64,000 nt of DNA from an uncultured Fodinibius sp. Lineage in GTDB: Bacteria; Bacteroidota; Rhodothermia; Balneolales; Balneolaceae. The stretch covers positions 1,240,001 through 1,304,000 of the forward strand of contig CAJXMW010000001.1 of assembly GCA_913056235.1 (NCBI GenBank), given 5' to 3'. Shown here piece by piece: positions 37,732-46,694 of this stretch. The notes under the pieces are model-generated. The model was not told the origin of the DNA and ran no database searches. It worked only from the letters and a program-made list of their open reading frames with translations. How positions within the stretch are numbered: position 1 is the stretch's first letter; every line of letters begins with the position of its first letter. Made by a program: the position numbers and the translations under genes.

Positions 37732-38763
37732 TCAGGAGTGGTTAAGGGCCCAATATCCGGCGCCGGTAAATGCGATTAGACCTACCGATAGCCCGCCGTA
37801 GAGGAGCCATTTCTTGGTTGTTCGTTGCTGTTGGTCTGCAAAAAAATTGTTGTCCAGACTACCAAATCTGTTCAGGTAGTCAACGGCTGGCTGTCCGTAA
37901 TTTTGGATAACTTGAGCGTACTGTTGGAGCACGGCGTTATCTTTTTGAGAAAATGAAATAACATCCGATCGAACGCCTCGGGCCATCAGATAGTCTCGCC
38001 ATTTTCCGCGCTGGATGCGCTCGTCCTTATCCTTGGCGCCAAACCATTTTGAAAACATGCTTTTCATGGTGATGCCTGTTTGCAGAGCCGTGGTTGCAGC
38101 CGTTGCAGCAGTAATCGGATCAATCCCTAAATGATTAGGCATCTTGTTGAGGAGATGATTAGATTTTTTGATAAGGGTTTCATCGAAGGCAAACCCAGGA
38201 TATTTGGCTACGGTCGTATCAAAAGATTTCCATCCATCGGGGGAGCGAAAGACGGTATAGATATGATCGTAGTTTCGCCCGGTTCGGCTTAAAATCCGAA
38301 ATCCAGTTTGAATGCCCAGGGTTTGTAGCAACGCGGCCGACAATATCGCGTGATCGTCGCAATCACCCGCCTTTTGTTTGAGCGTTACATCCGGGGATTG
38401 AATGCGTTCAATGTTCCAGGGATCCCGAACGTAGTTGATATTGTGGGTTATCCATCGGTACAGGGCCTCGGCAACCTGTTGGGTATTTCGAAGGTTAGGA
38501 AGTCCGGTGTCTCGGTTGGGGCGTATGCGACGAGTAATGGAAAGGGCCAACTTCCGAAGGTCTTCGTGGCCGGTGTATTTCGTTACAAGTCCGGAGGCTA
38601 GCCCGAGTACATGGTTAATGCCCGGATATGTCCGGCGCTGGGAAAAAATAGGGGCGGCAGCATTACCGTGTGTGGGATTTGCTGCCGCCTTATTGCTCAT
38701 CACTAAACCGTCGGTAGTGACTGCTTTTCGGGAAGGGGTGATATGAGGATAATGGCTGCTCAA
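37732..38763 (-). CDS. transglutaminase-like cysteine protease domain with C-terminal TM
   Basis: Cys-His-Asp: QKAGDCDDHAILSAALL / YDHIYTVF / SFDTTV; terminal TM KKWLLYGGLSVGLIAFTGAGYWAL. Confidence 0.75.
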   Translation of the reverse strand: MSSHYPHITPSRKAVTTDGLVMSNKAAANPTHGNAAAPIFSQRRTYPGINHVLGLASGLVTKYTGHEDLRKLALSITRRIRPNRDTGLPNLRNTQQVAEALYRWITHNINYVRDPWNIERIQSPDVTLKQKAGDCDDHAILSAALLQTLGIQTGFRILSRTGRNYDHIYTVFRSPDGWKSFDTTVAKYPGFAFDETLIKKSNHLLNKMPNHLGIDPITAATAATTALQTGITMKSMFSKWFGAKDKDERIQRGKWRDYLMARGVRSDVISFSQKDNAVLQQYAQVIQNYGQPAVDYLNRFGSLDNNFFADQQQRTTKKWLLYGGLSVGLIAFTGAGYWALNHS

Positions 38764-38987
38764 GAGCGGTAGGTGATATAGTCAAGTAAAAGTTGCAGGC
38801 CGTGCTCGGGATTACGGGTTGTTACATTACCCAGGCGCTTTGCCAATTTTGGGTCAAGGTCGCCCAAACTGATAAGTACACCTGCGAATTGACGGGAGCG
38901 TGTGATAGTCGTTATTCCCGGGTCATCCAATTCCTTGTAGATATTATCCCGAAGGCTCGTAACAGTTTGTTGGGTAATGGTTGGCAT
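38760..38987 (-). CDS. hypothetical small protein
   Basis: 75-aa ORF overlapping its neighbour. Confidence 0.4.
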   Translation of the reverse strand: MPTITQQTVTSLRDNIYKELDDPGITTITRSRQFAGVLISLGDLDPKLAKRLGNVTTRNPEHGLQLLLDYITYRS

Positions 38988-38996
38988 AGCTGTTGA

Positions 38997-39401
38997 TTAT
39001 GGTTTGGGTCCGTTGGACGTGACCAGTTTTTGCAATTCAATAATGATTTCTGTGAGGAGCGCTTTGATCTGATTGCTCACGGTGATACCGCTGAAGCGTA
39101 GCAGCTGGTCGGTAGCGAAAGGGGCAGGGATATAGGCAAGCGTAGTAGCGTGTTGCCCTAATCCATCCACAAGGGGATATACGGTTTTTGCAATGCGTTC
39201 GGCTCCTATATCCCTGCTTATCGCTTCTTCAGAAAGTAGTTTAGCCATGCGTGTCCAATCCTGTATCGTAATCGGGCGTCCATAAGACTGCATCAGTGCC
39301 AGTTGTGATTTGATGCGTTTTGCGTAGCGTCCGTAGGGCTGCGGGTAGTCGCCTAGATATTCGAGGGCCATTTTGAGTAAGGGGATATGATCAGGATTCA
39401 T
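38997..39401 (-). CDS. hypothetical protein
   Basis: 134-aa ORF in the operon. Confidence 0.4.
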   Translation of the reverse strand: MNPDHIPLLKMALEYLGDYPQPYGRYAKRIKSQLALMQSYGRPITIQDWTRMAKLLSEEAISRDIGAERIAKTVYPLVDGLGQHATTLAYIPAPFATDQLLRFSGITVSNQIKALLTEIIIELQKLVTSNGPKP

Positions 39402-39421
39402 GGCAGAGATGGGTATGATAA

Positions 39422-40423
39422 CTAAAGGGTTATGTTTGGCTGGTGGTGTCCATTGACAGCTGGAGGAGTAAAACTGCCGTTAAGAGTAGGGCCCTCTACG
39501 TCTCCGCCTTGCGGCTCCAGATGGCTGGGCATATCGGCGGGAAGGTGCCGAGGAGTCTCCTCCCCGGCACCTTTGGATTGTTCGGCTTCGTTGTTGAGGA
39601 GGGCATCTTGTTGGGGTAGGGAAGAGTTTTGTTTGGCCTGTATGCTGTTGGCTATCGAGGCTTTTAAAGCATTGGCTTGTTCGGCAGATAGTTGGTCTTG
39701 TCCGCCACCGGTCCGTTGGGCAAAGAGTCCTGAGATGACGCTAAAAAACAATGGCGCATTTTCCTCAAGCATATCTAACATGCGACTTCCGGCATCACGG
39801 CCGCCCGCTCGCTGTTCCATTTCCATGCGGAATTTTACCTTTTCCAGTTCTCCGAGCTCTTTTTCAAGGTCTTTGAGGTCTGTTCGGTGAAGTTCTTTGA
39901 GGCGGTCGATCTCATTGCGGTGGGACTCTTTCAGGTCGCCCAGCTCTTTCTGATGGGTGAGTAAGGTCGTGGTTTTGTCCTCGGCAAGTTCCCGCTTCAG
40001 ATTCATAATTTCATCGACCTGCTGGCGGATCTTACGGTCCGCATCGTGAAGTTCTCCTTCCAACCGAAGAATACGATTGCTGTAATAGTCCTCATCTTTG
40101 GTCTCCCTGGAGCCCATTGGTTGCTCGAACAGATCAGCAGCTACTTCAGCGTGTTTATTGGGTCCGTCAATCCGGAAATTAATTTCGATATCCTGGTCGG
40201 CACCGGTATGCAGGGTATAGATGCCGGGCTGGAGGCGACACATGGCCTTGGCCACGTTAAAAGGAGATCGAATATTGAACGGAATGTCCTTTTCGACGTC
40301 GATAAAGTCATCGGTTCTACCGGAAATGCGCCCGAAAATAGGCATGCCATCTTGCATTTCCTGGAGCGTGGTAGCAAAATCGCGTTGCTGGGTTTCTAAG
40401 GTATCTGGCAAATGTTCAGGCAT
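39422..40423 (-). CDS. coiled-coil protein, first gene of virion operon
   Basis: 333 aa with long coiled coil, followed by a hydrophobic stretch PLFFSVISGLFAQ. Confidence 0.55.
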   Translation of the reverse strand: MPEHLPDTLETQQRDFATTLQEMQDGMPIFGRISGRTDDFIDVEKDIPFNIRSPFNVAKAMCRLQPGIYTLHTGADQDIEINFRIDGPNKHAEVAADLFEQPMGSRETKDEDYYSNRILRLEGELHDADRKIRQQVDEIMNLKRELAEDKTTTLLTHQKELGDLKESHRNEIDRLKELHRTDLKDLEKELGELEKVKFRMEMEQRAGGRDAGSRMLDMLEENAPLFFSVISGLFAQRTGGGQDQLSAEQANALKASIANSIQAKQNSSLPQQDALLNNEAEQSKGAGEETPRHLPADMPSHLEPQGGDVEGPTLNGSFTPPAVNGHHQPNITL

Positions 40424-40447
40424 CGGTCCCGGCTTGGTTAATTTGTC

Positions 40448-40473
40448 GTGATTGTATCATTTTAGGCAATCAC
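40448..40473. promoter_or_regulatory. operator-like inverted repeat upstream of virion operon
   Basis: GTGATTG-n12-CAATCAC just upstream of the 40423 start. Confidence 0.4.
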
Positions 40474-40798
40474 CGATGCTAACGTAACACTATTTTAAAT
40501 TAGGAAAAATACCCCGGGATGGGCTGGAATAGCCTGCAATAAGCTGCCAGAGATTGGGACAGGATGGGAAAAGAAGAAACAAGAAGTGCTAATGAGAAGA
40601 GTATTTCTGAGGAAGGGAATATAGATAGATAATATTATGTGTAAGTGTTATTTGTACTACATGAAGAGCCCCGCTAGTATAAAGAATATGATGCTAAACC
40701 CTCTTAGAAAAATTGAAGGGCAATATTGCATGTAAGGATGACAATGAATAGTATTTGAACTGTATGTATAAAACGAGGTTATATCCAAACTTTCAGCT

Positions 40799-41491
40799 AT
40801 GAATGAAGAAGAGAAGAAACAAATTCAAAAAGAGCTAAATGAGATACTCGATTCTCGTGAAGATGAAATTATAGAAAATTATCCAAAAGTACGTGAGGCT
40901 TTTCAAACACCATATGGGTGGCCTGAAATAGACACTTTGAGGCACGAAGCAAGCTTATGTATAATTTTTGGTTTACATCAAGCTGCTATCACATTCATAA
41001 ATCATATGCTCGAAAATTTTTTAAAAAATTGCTTAGGATATAAAGAAGCATTTGACAACTATGATGAATCCGATCACGATACTCCTAGTGTTGACAATCT
41101 CGCTAAGTGGTTAAAACCAAATTTTGAAAAGCACGATGATAAAAACCTCCATGACACAATTGAGTTATCATTCAAAAAAGACATAATCACAGAGGGTCAA
41201 AAAGACAAACTGCACCAAATTAGAGAAAAGCTTAGAAATGCATATAGCCATGCGCAGAAGGGGAAAATTCATGGAGATACTGAAATACCAATTCAAGGCC
41301 TACATTTAAATGATGATAACCAGTTTGAAGTAGAACCAGAATCTGATCAACTGATCACTGCTCTACCTTTTATCCAAGGTCAATCCCAATACTATCATGC
41401 TAAAGCAAACTCAGTTCCATATTTTAAGTATGTAGACAATTTGGTAAGGGAAACAATGCCGAAAATTTTCCCTGATGCTGAAAATGAATGA
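40799..41491 (+). CDS. cassette 1: HEPN-like protein
   Basis: KLHQIREKLRNAYSHAQKG contains Rx4H HEPN motif after helical region. Confidence 0.5.
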   Translation: MNEEEKKQIQKELNEILDSREDEIIENYPKVREAFQTPYGWPEIDTLRHEASLCIIFGLHQAAITFINHMLENFLKNCLGYKEAFDNYDESDHDTPSVDNLAKWLKPNFEKHDDKNLHDTIELSFKKDIITEGQKDKLHQIREKLRNAYSHAQKGKIHGDTEIPIQGLHLNDDNQFEVEPESDQLITALPFIQGQSQYYHAKANSVPYFKYVDNLVRETMPKIFPDAENE

Positions 41492-41497
41492 GTTTGG

Positions 41498-41624
41498 ACA
41501 TAACCGCACATTAATGGGACAGGCATTGCCTATTCTTGCCAACCTCTCTTTTTATAGTTACTCTTTCATTTGTAAACAATTTCAAAACGTTGGTGCTTGC
41601 ACTTTATGCGCGATGCCATTAGGT
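41498..41624 (+). repeat. attC-like site 1
   Basis: ACATAAC...ATTAGGT, 127 bp; conserved arm GCACATTAATG / CTTTATGCGC with extra T. Confidence 0.65.
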
Positions 41625-41646
41625 GGTTGAAATTCAAGAGATTAAC

Positions 41647-42477
41647 ATGGTAGAAAAAATTAGATTGGTAATAAGAGTTTTCTTTTTAAAAACTTGGATC
41701 CAAATTACTGGATTGCCAGTGTTTCTGTTTTTGTGCTATTTGGTTGCACAATTGTTACAAAAGCTTCAAAAATTAGGTTTAATAACAATTAGTTTTAGTT
41801 TTGGGACACTCAATAGCTACTTGCAAATAATCTCTTCTATCACCGGTACAATAGGAGCAATCCTTATTGGATTTTTCTTTTTTAGATTTCAAACAATTCA
41901 ATCTGACCTTAAAGACTGGTATATAGAAATACAGAGAGAAGTAGATAAGTTCACAAAAATATTACATGAAATACCTAATAGATACTTTGAACTTAAACCT
42001 ATCTTAGATCGAGCTATCAAGCATCTTGAAAGCATTAAATTATATGATTATCCATTTCTTGAAGAAGAGGATTGGGAAATTATCCAACGACCATCAAACA
42101 CAATTTTCGATAGCCAAGAAATAAATTCAACAGATGAATGTCCTTATAAGATAATTGCTTCAACAGTAAGAATAGAGGAATATTTTAAACAGCTAAATAT
42201 CTCCACTATAGAAATTATCATTTCAGAATTTATTTTACACCTAATTTATAAGCTTTTTGCAATATTGATAACATCTTTAGCTTTGATGTTAATATTTAGC
42301 GTAATAAAAATTACTCATTCATCAGCTAATTATATCTACTCAGCTATTGTATTATCACTTTCATATTTTACTTTTATTGTAATCGCAGAAACTGTTTTCC
42401 ATTTTAAAGAATATTATAAAAACGTTTCTCCAGCAGAAGAAAGTGAAAAATTAACAACCACCTACCCCGCGCATTAA
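41647..42477 (+). CDS. cassette 2: membrane protein of unknown function
   Basis: Two N-terminal and two C-terminal TM segments; ATG at 41647 preferred over GTG at 41623, which lies in the recombination core. Confidence 0.6.
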   Translation: MVEKIRLVIRVFFLKTWIQITGLPVFLFLCYLVAQLLQKLQKLGLITISFSFGTLNSYLQIISSITGTIGAILIGFFFFRFQTIQSDLKDWYIEIQREVDKFTKILHEIPNRYFELKPILDRAIKHLESIKLYDYPFLEEEDWEIIQRPSNTIFDSQEINSTDECPYKIIASTVRIEEYFKQLNISTIEIIISEFILHLIYKLFAILITSLALMLIFSVIKITHSSANYIYSAIVLSLSYFTFIVIAETVFHFKEYYKNVSPAEESEKLTTTYPAH

Positions 42478-42586
42478 GGAGACATGCCTCGCCAATTCTA
42501 TGCTGCTCTTGGTTTTAAGCCTCTTCTTTCGTTAGTTGCCAAATAAGCAGTAATACGTATGCAGCTTATTCGCAAGGTCGTTAGGT
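42460..42586 (+). repeat. attC-like site 2
   Basis: ACCTACC...GTTAGGT, 127 bp; GCGCATTAAG / CTTATTCGC arm. Confidence 0.75.
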
Positions 42587-42600
42587 AAAAATTTCTAGCA

Positions 42601-44010
42601 ATGGATAATAAACCTTTCATCCAAGAGATAGATCGGCTATTTAATGTTACCAATGGAGATAAGACCGCTGAGAATATAAGGTTTAAAGTTACTTTTGATT
42701 ATTTGAGTGAAGGTTTATTAGAATGTGAGCTAATAGGTAATCAAACCCATTTCGATAAAGTTTCTGAACTGTATTTCCCAGGGATTAAAGAAAAAAGTTT
42801 GAAAGTTTATTCCCCCAAGGATTCCAATCGAGATATTTCTTTTGACATTATTAGTATTCCTAGTATCCCATTGATGTCAGGAGGAAGAGATATAGTTCAA
42901 ACCTATGATCATATCTCAATTGAAATAGATAATCTGAGAATGGTTAATAGTTATTCAAACGATATTGAAAATCCTAAGATCCATTATCATTTCACTAAAC
43001 CAAATTCTTACTGGCATTACATTAACAGTTATAAACTAAATGAAGAAACAGGAGATGTCGAATATGAGAATCCTCTATTGAAGAATCATGATTTTCCAGG
43101 TCTGATATCTTTTAAAAGACAAAAAATTAAGGACGTATATGAGTTTAGGGATAATTCAGCAATTATTGAGACATCGCAAAATGCTCTTGTTTTTGAACCA
43201 AATAAACATTTTTCTCCTGAAGAATTGATTAAGCTTAGTGATCCAATCGTCAATATTATTGAGAAGCAATTTTCATTACTTCAAAGGAGACGTTCAGTTT
43301 GGTATAAGTATGTAATAGAGCTAGACGATAGGGCTATTATCTTTATCAAGAATTATGAGAGGTCAAAAGACCCGAAAGTTCCCCATCACCGGTTTATAGT
43401 TGATATCAGCGATTCGCGAGAATTTTTGAATAAGACATTTCCACAATTTCAACAGTATTTAAATAATGGCTTAGATCTTATTTCGCCGATCAATTATTAT
43501 TTATCTGCTCTAGAAGTAAAGTATATAGAGGCAGCTTTCGGTATGTTATTTTTTGCCTTAGAAAAGCTTAAAGATGAAATCTGTAAGGCCTATCCAAATA
43601 AATTCAGAAGTCAAATATTCACTGAAGAATCAAATATAAGTTTTGATGAATACCGTGCTTTATTCAAAGATTTAACAAAAGAATATATTGATGATAAAGA
43701 GACAAGGAAACTACTTTATGAAAAGTTGTTGGGGCTAAACCGCCCTTCTTTTAAACAAAGTTTGAAAGAGATATTATCTCAATTTCAGGTTAAATGGAAA
43801 GATCTATATGTATTAGACGATGATTTGAATTTTATAGACCTTAGAAATAAACTTTTCCATTCAAATACTGACATAGACAATAATCTACTATTTAAGGAAA
43901 AAGTAAGGCTTAAAGCTGTTTTTGAAAGAATTATACTTAGTCTACTTGGATGGGAAAATATTGAAAAAGTGCCTCAAGAAAGCCTACTAGACATCTTAAA
44001 TGAAACATGA
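42601..44010 (+). CDS. cassette 3: protein with C-terminal HEPN-like motif (ApeA-like architecture)
   Basis: 469 aa; FIDLRNKLFHSNTDID carries Rx4H motif. Confidence 0.5.
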   Translation: MDNKPFIQEIDRLFNVTNGDKTAENIRFKVTFDYLSEGLLECELIGNQTHFDKVSELYFPGIKEKSLKVYSPKDSNRDISFDIISIPSIPLMSGGRDIVQTYDHISIEIDNLRMVNSYSNDIENPKIHYHFTKPNSYWHYINSYKLNEETGDVEYENPLLKNHDFPGLISFKRQKIKDVYEFRDNSAIIETSQNALVFEPNKHFSPEELIKLSDPIVNIIEKQFSLLQRRRSVWYKYVIELDDRAIIFIKNYERSKDPKVPHHRFIVDISDSREFLNKTFPQFQQYLNNGLDLISPINYYLSALEVKYIEAAFGMLFFALEKLKDEICKAYPNKFRSQIFTEESNISFDEYRALFKDLTKEYIDDKETRKLLYEKLLGLNRPSFKQSLKEILSQFQVKWKDLYVLDDDLNFIDLRNKLFHSNTDIDNNLLFKEKVRLKAVFERIILSLLGWENIEKVPQESLLDILNET

Positions 44011-44013
44011 TTT

Positions 44014-44142
44014 TTATAACTAGTTCGCGCATTAAGGGGACACCTCGTCTACTGGTTGCAGCTCTTTGGTTTAAAGCTCCTCTTTCGTTAGTTGCTAATT
44101 CAACATTTATGTATGTGCACCTTATGGGCAAGGTCGTTATAC
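44014..44142 (+). repeat. attC-like site 3
   Basis: TTATAAC...GTTATAC, 129 bp; GCGCATTAAGG / CCTTATGGGC arm. Confidence 0.75.
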
Positions 44143-44164
44143 TACCTAAAAGCTAAATCAATAA

Positions 44165-45235
44165 ATGATCGTCATGAGAAAAGTACTCTTAAGTTCATTA
44201 TTTGTTTTCCTATTTGTAACCCAAGTTCAAGGCCAAGATTGGCTTGATGTTGAATGGGGAAGTTCAAGAGAAGAAGTTCACTATTCAGAAACAGGTCAGT
44301 TAATTCAGTGGAAATTAGGAGGGATTTACTATGAAGAAACAATTAATGGCCAAAGATATGCTAGAAAATATCGTTTTATTGAGGATTCACTCGTTGCTGC
44401 TACACGTTATCCCACAATAGATCGAACCAAATTAGAATCAAAAAATTTGATGGAGCGCATAAAAAAAATTCGAGATAAACAGAGCCAATATATTAAAAAC
44501 TTGGGTGAACCAGATTTTATTGATAATTCAGATGAGCTTTCAGTTAAACACTATGGTTGGAATTTAGATAGCACATTTGCAATTGCTGAAGTAGATAAAG
44601 ACGATGAATCTGGCAATGTCTGGTATTCCATTGGTCAGTTATCAGGAAACGAGCGAAGAAAACGATATAAAAATGATAAAGGCGCTCTACGTAAAAAATT
44701 CCGTCAATTAACTGAAGATGAATTTTCTTTCGAGGAAGACCCAGACGTACCAGCAGATCTGAAAGACAACCCTTCTTTATCAATTGAAGATAAATTATTG
44801 GCAATTCATGATGAAATGGAAGGAAGGACTATTTATCGAGACCCTTCCACAGGAAATGAGAAGTCCGATAATGAATTATCTCTTATTCTTATTGAAAAAG
44901 AGAATAACCTGAATCTTATTCTCAATAAAACCTACAGCGCCTCTGATTGGCTCTTCATAAATTCTATGATTGTTTTAGCTGATGGTGAACGCTTTGAGTT
45001 TAATGACATTTCAAATCGAGTCAATCGTGAAACGACAAGCATTGGTATAAAAGAAACGTACCAAACATCTGTTCAAGGTAAATTAGACAAAGCAGTACGG
45101 GCCATTGCCAATGCGGACGAAGCAAAAATCAGACTTAAAGGGAAGAGTTCATACAGAGATATTGAAATTTCCGAGAGAGAAAAAAGGGCAATGGAAAATA
45201 TCTTAGCTTTATATGACAAAAAACAAAATGACTAG
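44165..45235 (+). CDS. cassette 4a: secreted protein of unknown function
   Basis: Signal peptide MRKVLLSSLFVFLFVTQVQGQ; intact 356-aa ORF. Confidence 0.6.
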   Translation: MIVMRKVLLSSLFVFLFVTQVQGQDWLDVEWGSSREEVHYSETGQLIQWKLGGIYYEETINGQRYARKYRFIEDSLVAATRYPTIDRTKLESKNLMERIKKIRDKQSQYIKNLGEPDFIDNSDELSVKHYGWNLDSTFAIAEVDKDDESGNVWYSIGQLSGNERRKRYKNDKGALRKKFRQLTEDEFSFEEDPDVPADLKDNPSLSIEDKLLAIHDEMEGRTIYRDPSTGNEKSDNELSLILIEKENNLNLILNKTYSASDWLFINSMIVLADGERFEFNDISNRVNRETTSIGIKETYQTSVQGKLDKAVRAIANADEAKIRLKGKSSYRDIEISEREKRAMENILALYDKKQND

Positions 45236-45237
45236 AT

Positions 45238-45620
45238 ATGTCTGAAGACGAAGATTTAGAGATAGAAATCTTGCAGCATATTGATGCTATGGATAAAGAA
45301 GAGCTTTATAAAAATAACCAAAACCTTGAAATACAGGGATATGAAGATAAGACAGTCACTTATAAAGCTTTTGAAATGAAAAAAGATGGTCTAATTGAAG
45401 CCTTTACTAAGGATCATAACACTGGAGTAGATGGTGTCATAGTTAAAGGTCTAACCCAAAAAGGGAAACAGTTTTAAGAGAATATAGAGAAACATGGTTC
45501 GAAAAATTATTTCCTCTTTTCAAAGAAAAATTTTGGGAGGAATTGGCTGAAAACTTAGCCAAATGGACGATATATCTCATTTTTCTCGGAATTGGAGTTT
45601 TAATCGGCTATTTCTTGTGA
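45238..45620 (+). pseudogene. cassette 4b: wHTH-like small protein, likely frameshifted before a C-terminal TM
   Basis: 79-aa ORF ends ..LTQKGKQF*; another frame continues LREYRETWFEKLFPLFKEKFWEELAENLAKWTIYLIFLGIGVLIGYFL* to 45620. Confidence 0.5.
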
Positions 45621-45644
45621 AGATTTATTGAATTTAAACCGGTA

Positions 45645-45774
45645 ATATATCTCGTGCATTTAAGGGAGCGGACCTCGCCTATTATTTGCCCGTTTTTGGT
45701 TTTTCAGCTCTCCATTCGTTATTTATCAATTTAATTTTCTTTTCGCGAGCTCTTTAAGCACAATGCTATTAGGC
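45645..45774 (+). repeat. attC-like site 4
   Basis: ATATATC...ATTAGGC, 130 bp. Confidence 0.65.
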
Positions 45775-45797
45775 ACATATAAAATATTCATTAATTC

Positions 45798-46550
45798 ATG
45801 GAAGAGACTAGTTCGTTAATAATTTCCCAAGCAACTGGAAAAGCACTTGATAAAATTTGGGACAAGTTTAAGGAGTCAGTTTTATACCGTTATTCTAGAT
45901 ATCGATCATTACGGTTTTTCTACACTTTCTTAGGAATATATAAAGAAGAAATTGAAGCAGACGACTTTGAGAATCGAATTTTCACAAATGATAAATTGGA
46001 AAAAATTCTAGAAGATGATAATAAAAGTAAAATATTATTTGAAGCATATCGAAGGGTAGCTTTTTCTGCTTCTAAGGATCTTGGACCTGCAATTATTGGG
46101 TTATTGACATCGGAATTAATTTTAGAAAATCGCTTTGCTACAGAGGAAGAAGAAAGGATATTTCAAGCAGCTGAATCCTTATCAGATCAGGAATTAATAG
46201 AATTTGAAAGACATTGTGCAAAAGAGTTTGAAGAAGGCCAAGATGATTTTGAATTAGAGTTAGATAAAAAATGGATTGACTCTAATTGGAATAAGAATGA
46301 ACAGGTTTATATATCTCCAGTTAATCTCGGTTCAGTTTTGGGAACTTGGGCCTTAAAACTAAAAAATATCGGAATTATTACAGAATTTACCACTGATAAA
46401 ACTACTGAGTATTTTGAGGATTCAGAACGTCATATAGACGAAGATGGTGAAGTCAGGGAAATAAAATCATTTATTAAAATTGATCACGAATATAATAAGT
46501 TTTGTAAACTTATAAGCCGGTCTCGAGACTATTTGAATTTCAAACAATAA
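45798..46550 (+). CDS. cassette 5: unknown protein
   Basis: Intact 250-aa ORF, cassette-type placement. Confidence 0.55.
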   Translation: MEETSSLIISQATGKALDKIWDKFKESVLYRYSRYRSLRFFYTFLGIYKEEIEADDFENRIFTNDKLEKILEDDNKSKILFEAYRRVAFSASKDLGPAIIGLLTSELILENRFATEEEERIFQAAESLSDQELIEFERHCAKEFEEGQDDFELELDKKWIDSNWNKNEQVYISPVNLGSVLGTWALKLKNIGIITEFTTDKTTEYFEDSERHIDEDGEVREIKSFIKIDHEYNKFCKLISRSRDYLNFKQ

Positions 46551-46554
46551 ATGT

Positions 46555-46659
46555 GACTAATCCGCCTTAACCCCCCCTTAACTTGCCAATTTTTGGCTTT
46601 TTAGTTCTCCGTTAATTATTTAGAAGAGAAACATTTTTTCGTGAGGAATGTCGCTACAC
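46555..46659 (+). repeat. attC-like site 5
   Basis: GACTAAT...GCTACAC, 105 bp, shares TTTTTGGCTTTTTAGTTCTCCGTTA core with the other sites. Confidence 0.55.
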
Positions 46660-46694
46660 CTAAAAGATCAAAATTTTAAATCGAATACACGGTA

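Noticed and set aside
19140-40423. Ordinary tailed prophage
   Set aside because: No terminase, portal, tape-measure, tail sheath/tube or HK97 capsid recognisable; TM-protein richness is atypical for tailed phages. Sensitive profile searches could still overturn this.
41498-46659. CRISPR array interpretation of the repeated spacers
   Set aside because: Repeats are ~105-130 bp, divergent, and separated by whole genes, not uniform short repeats/spacers.
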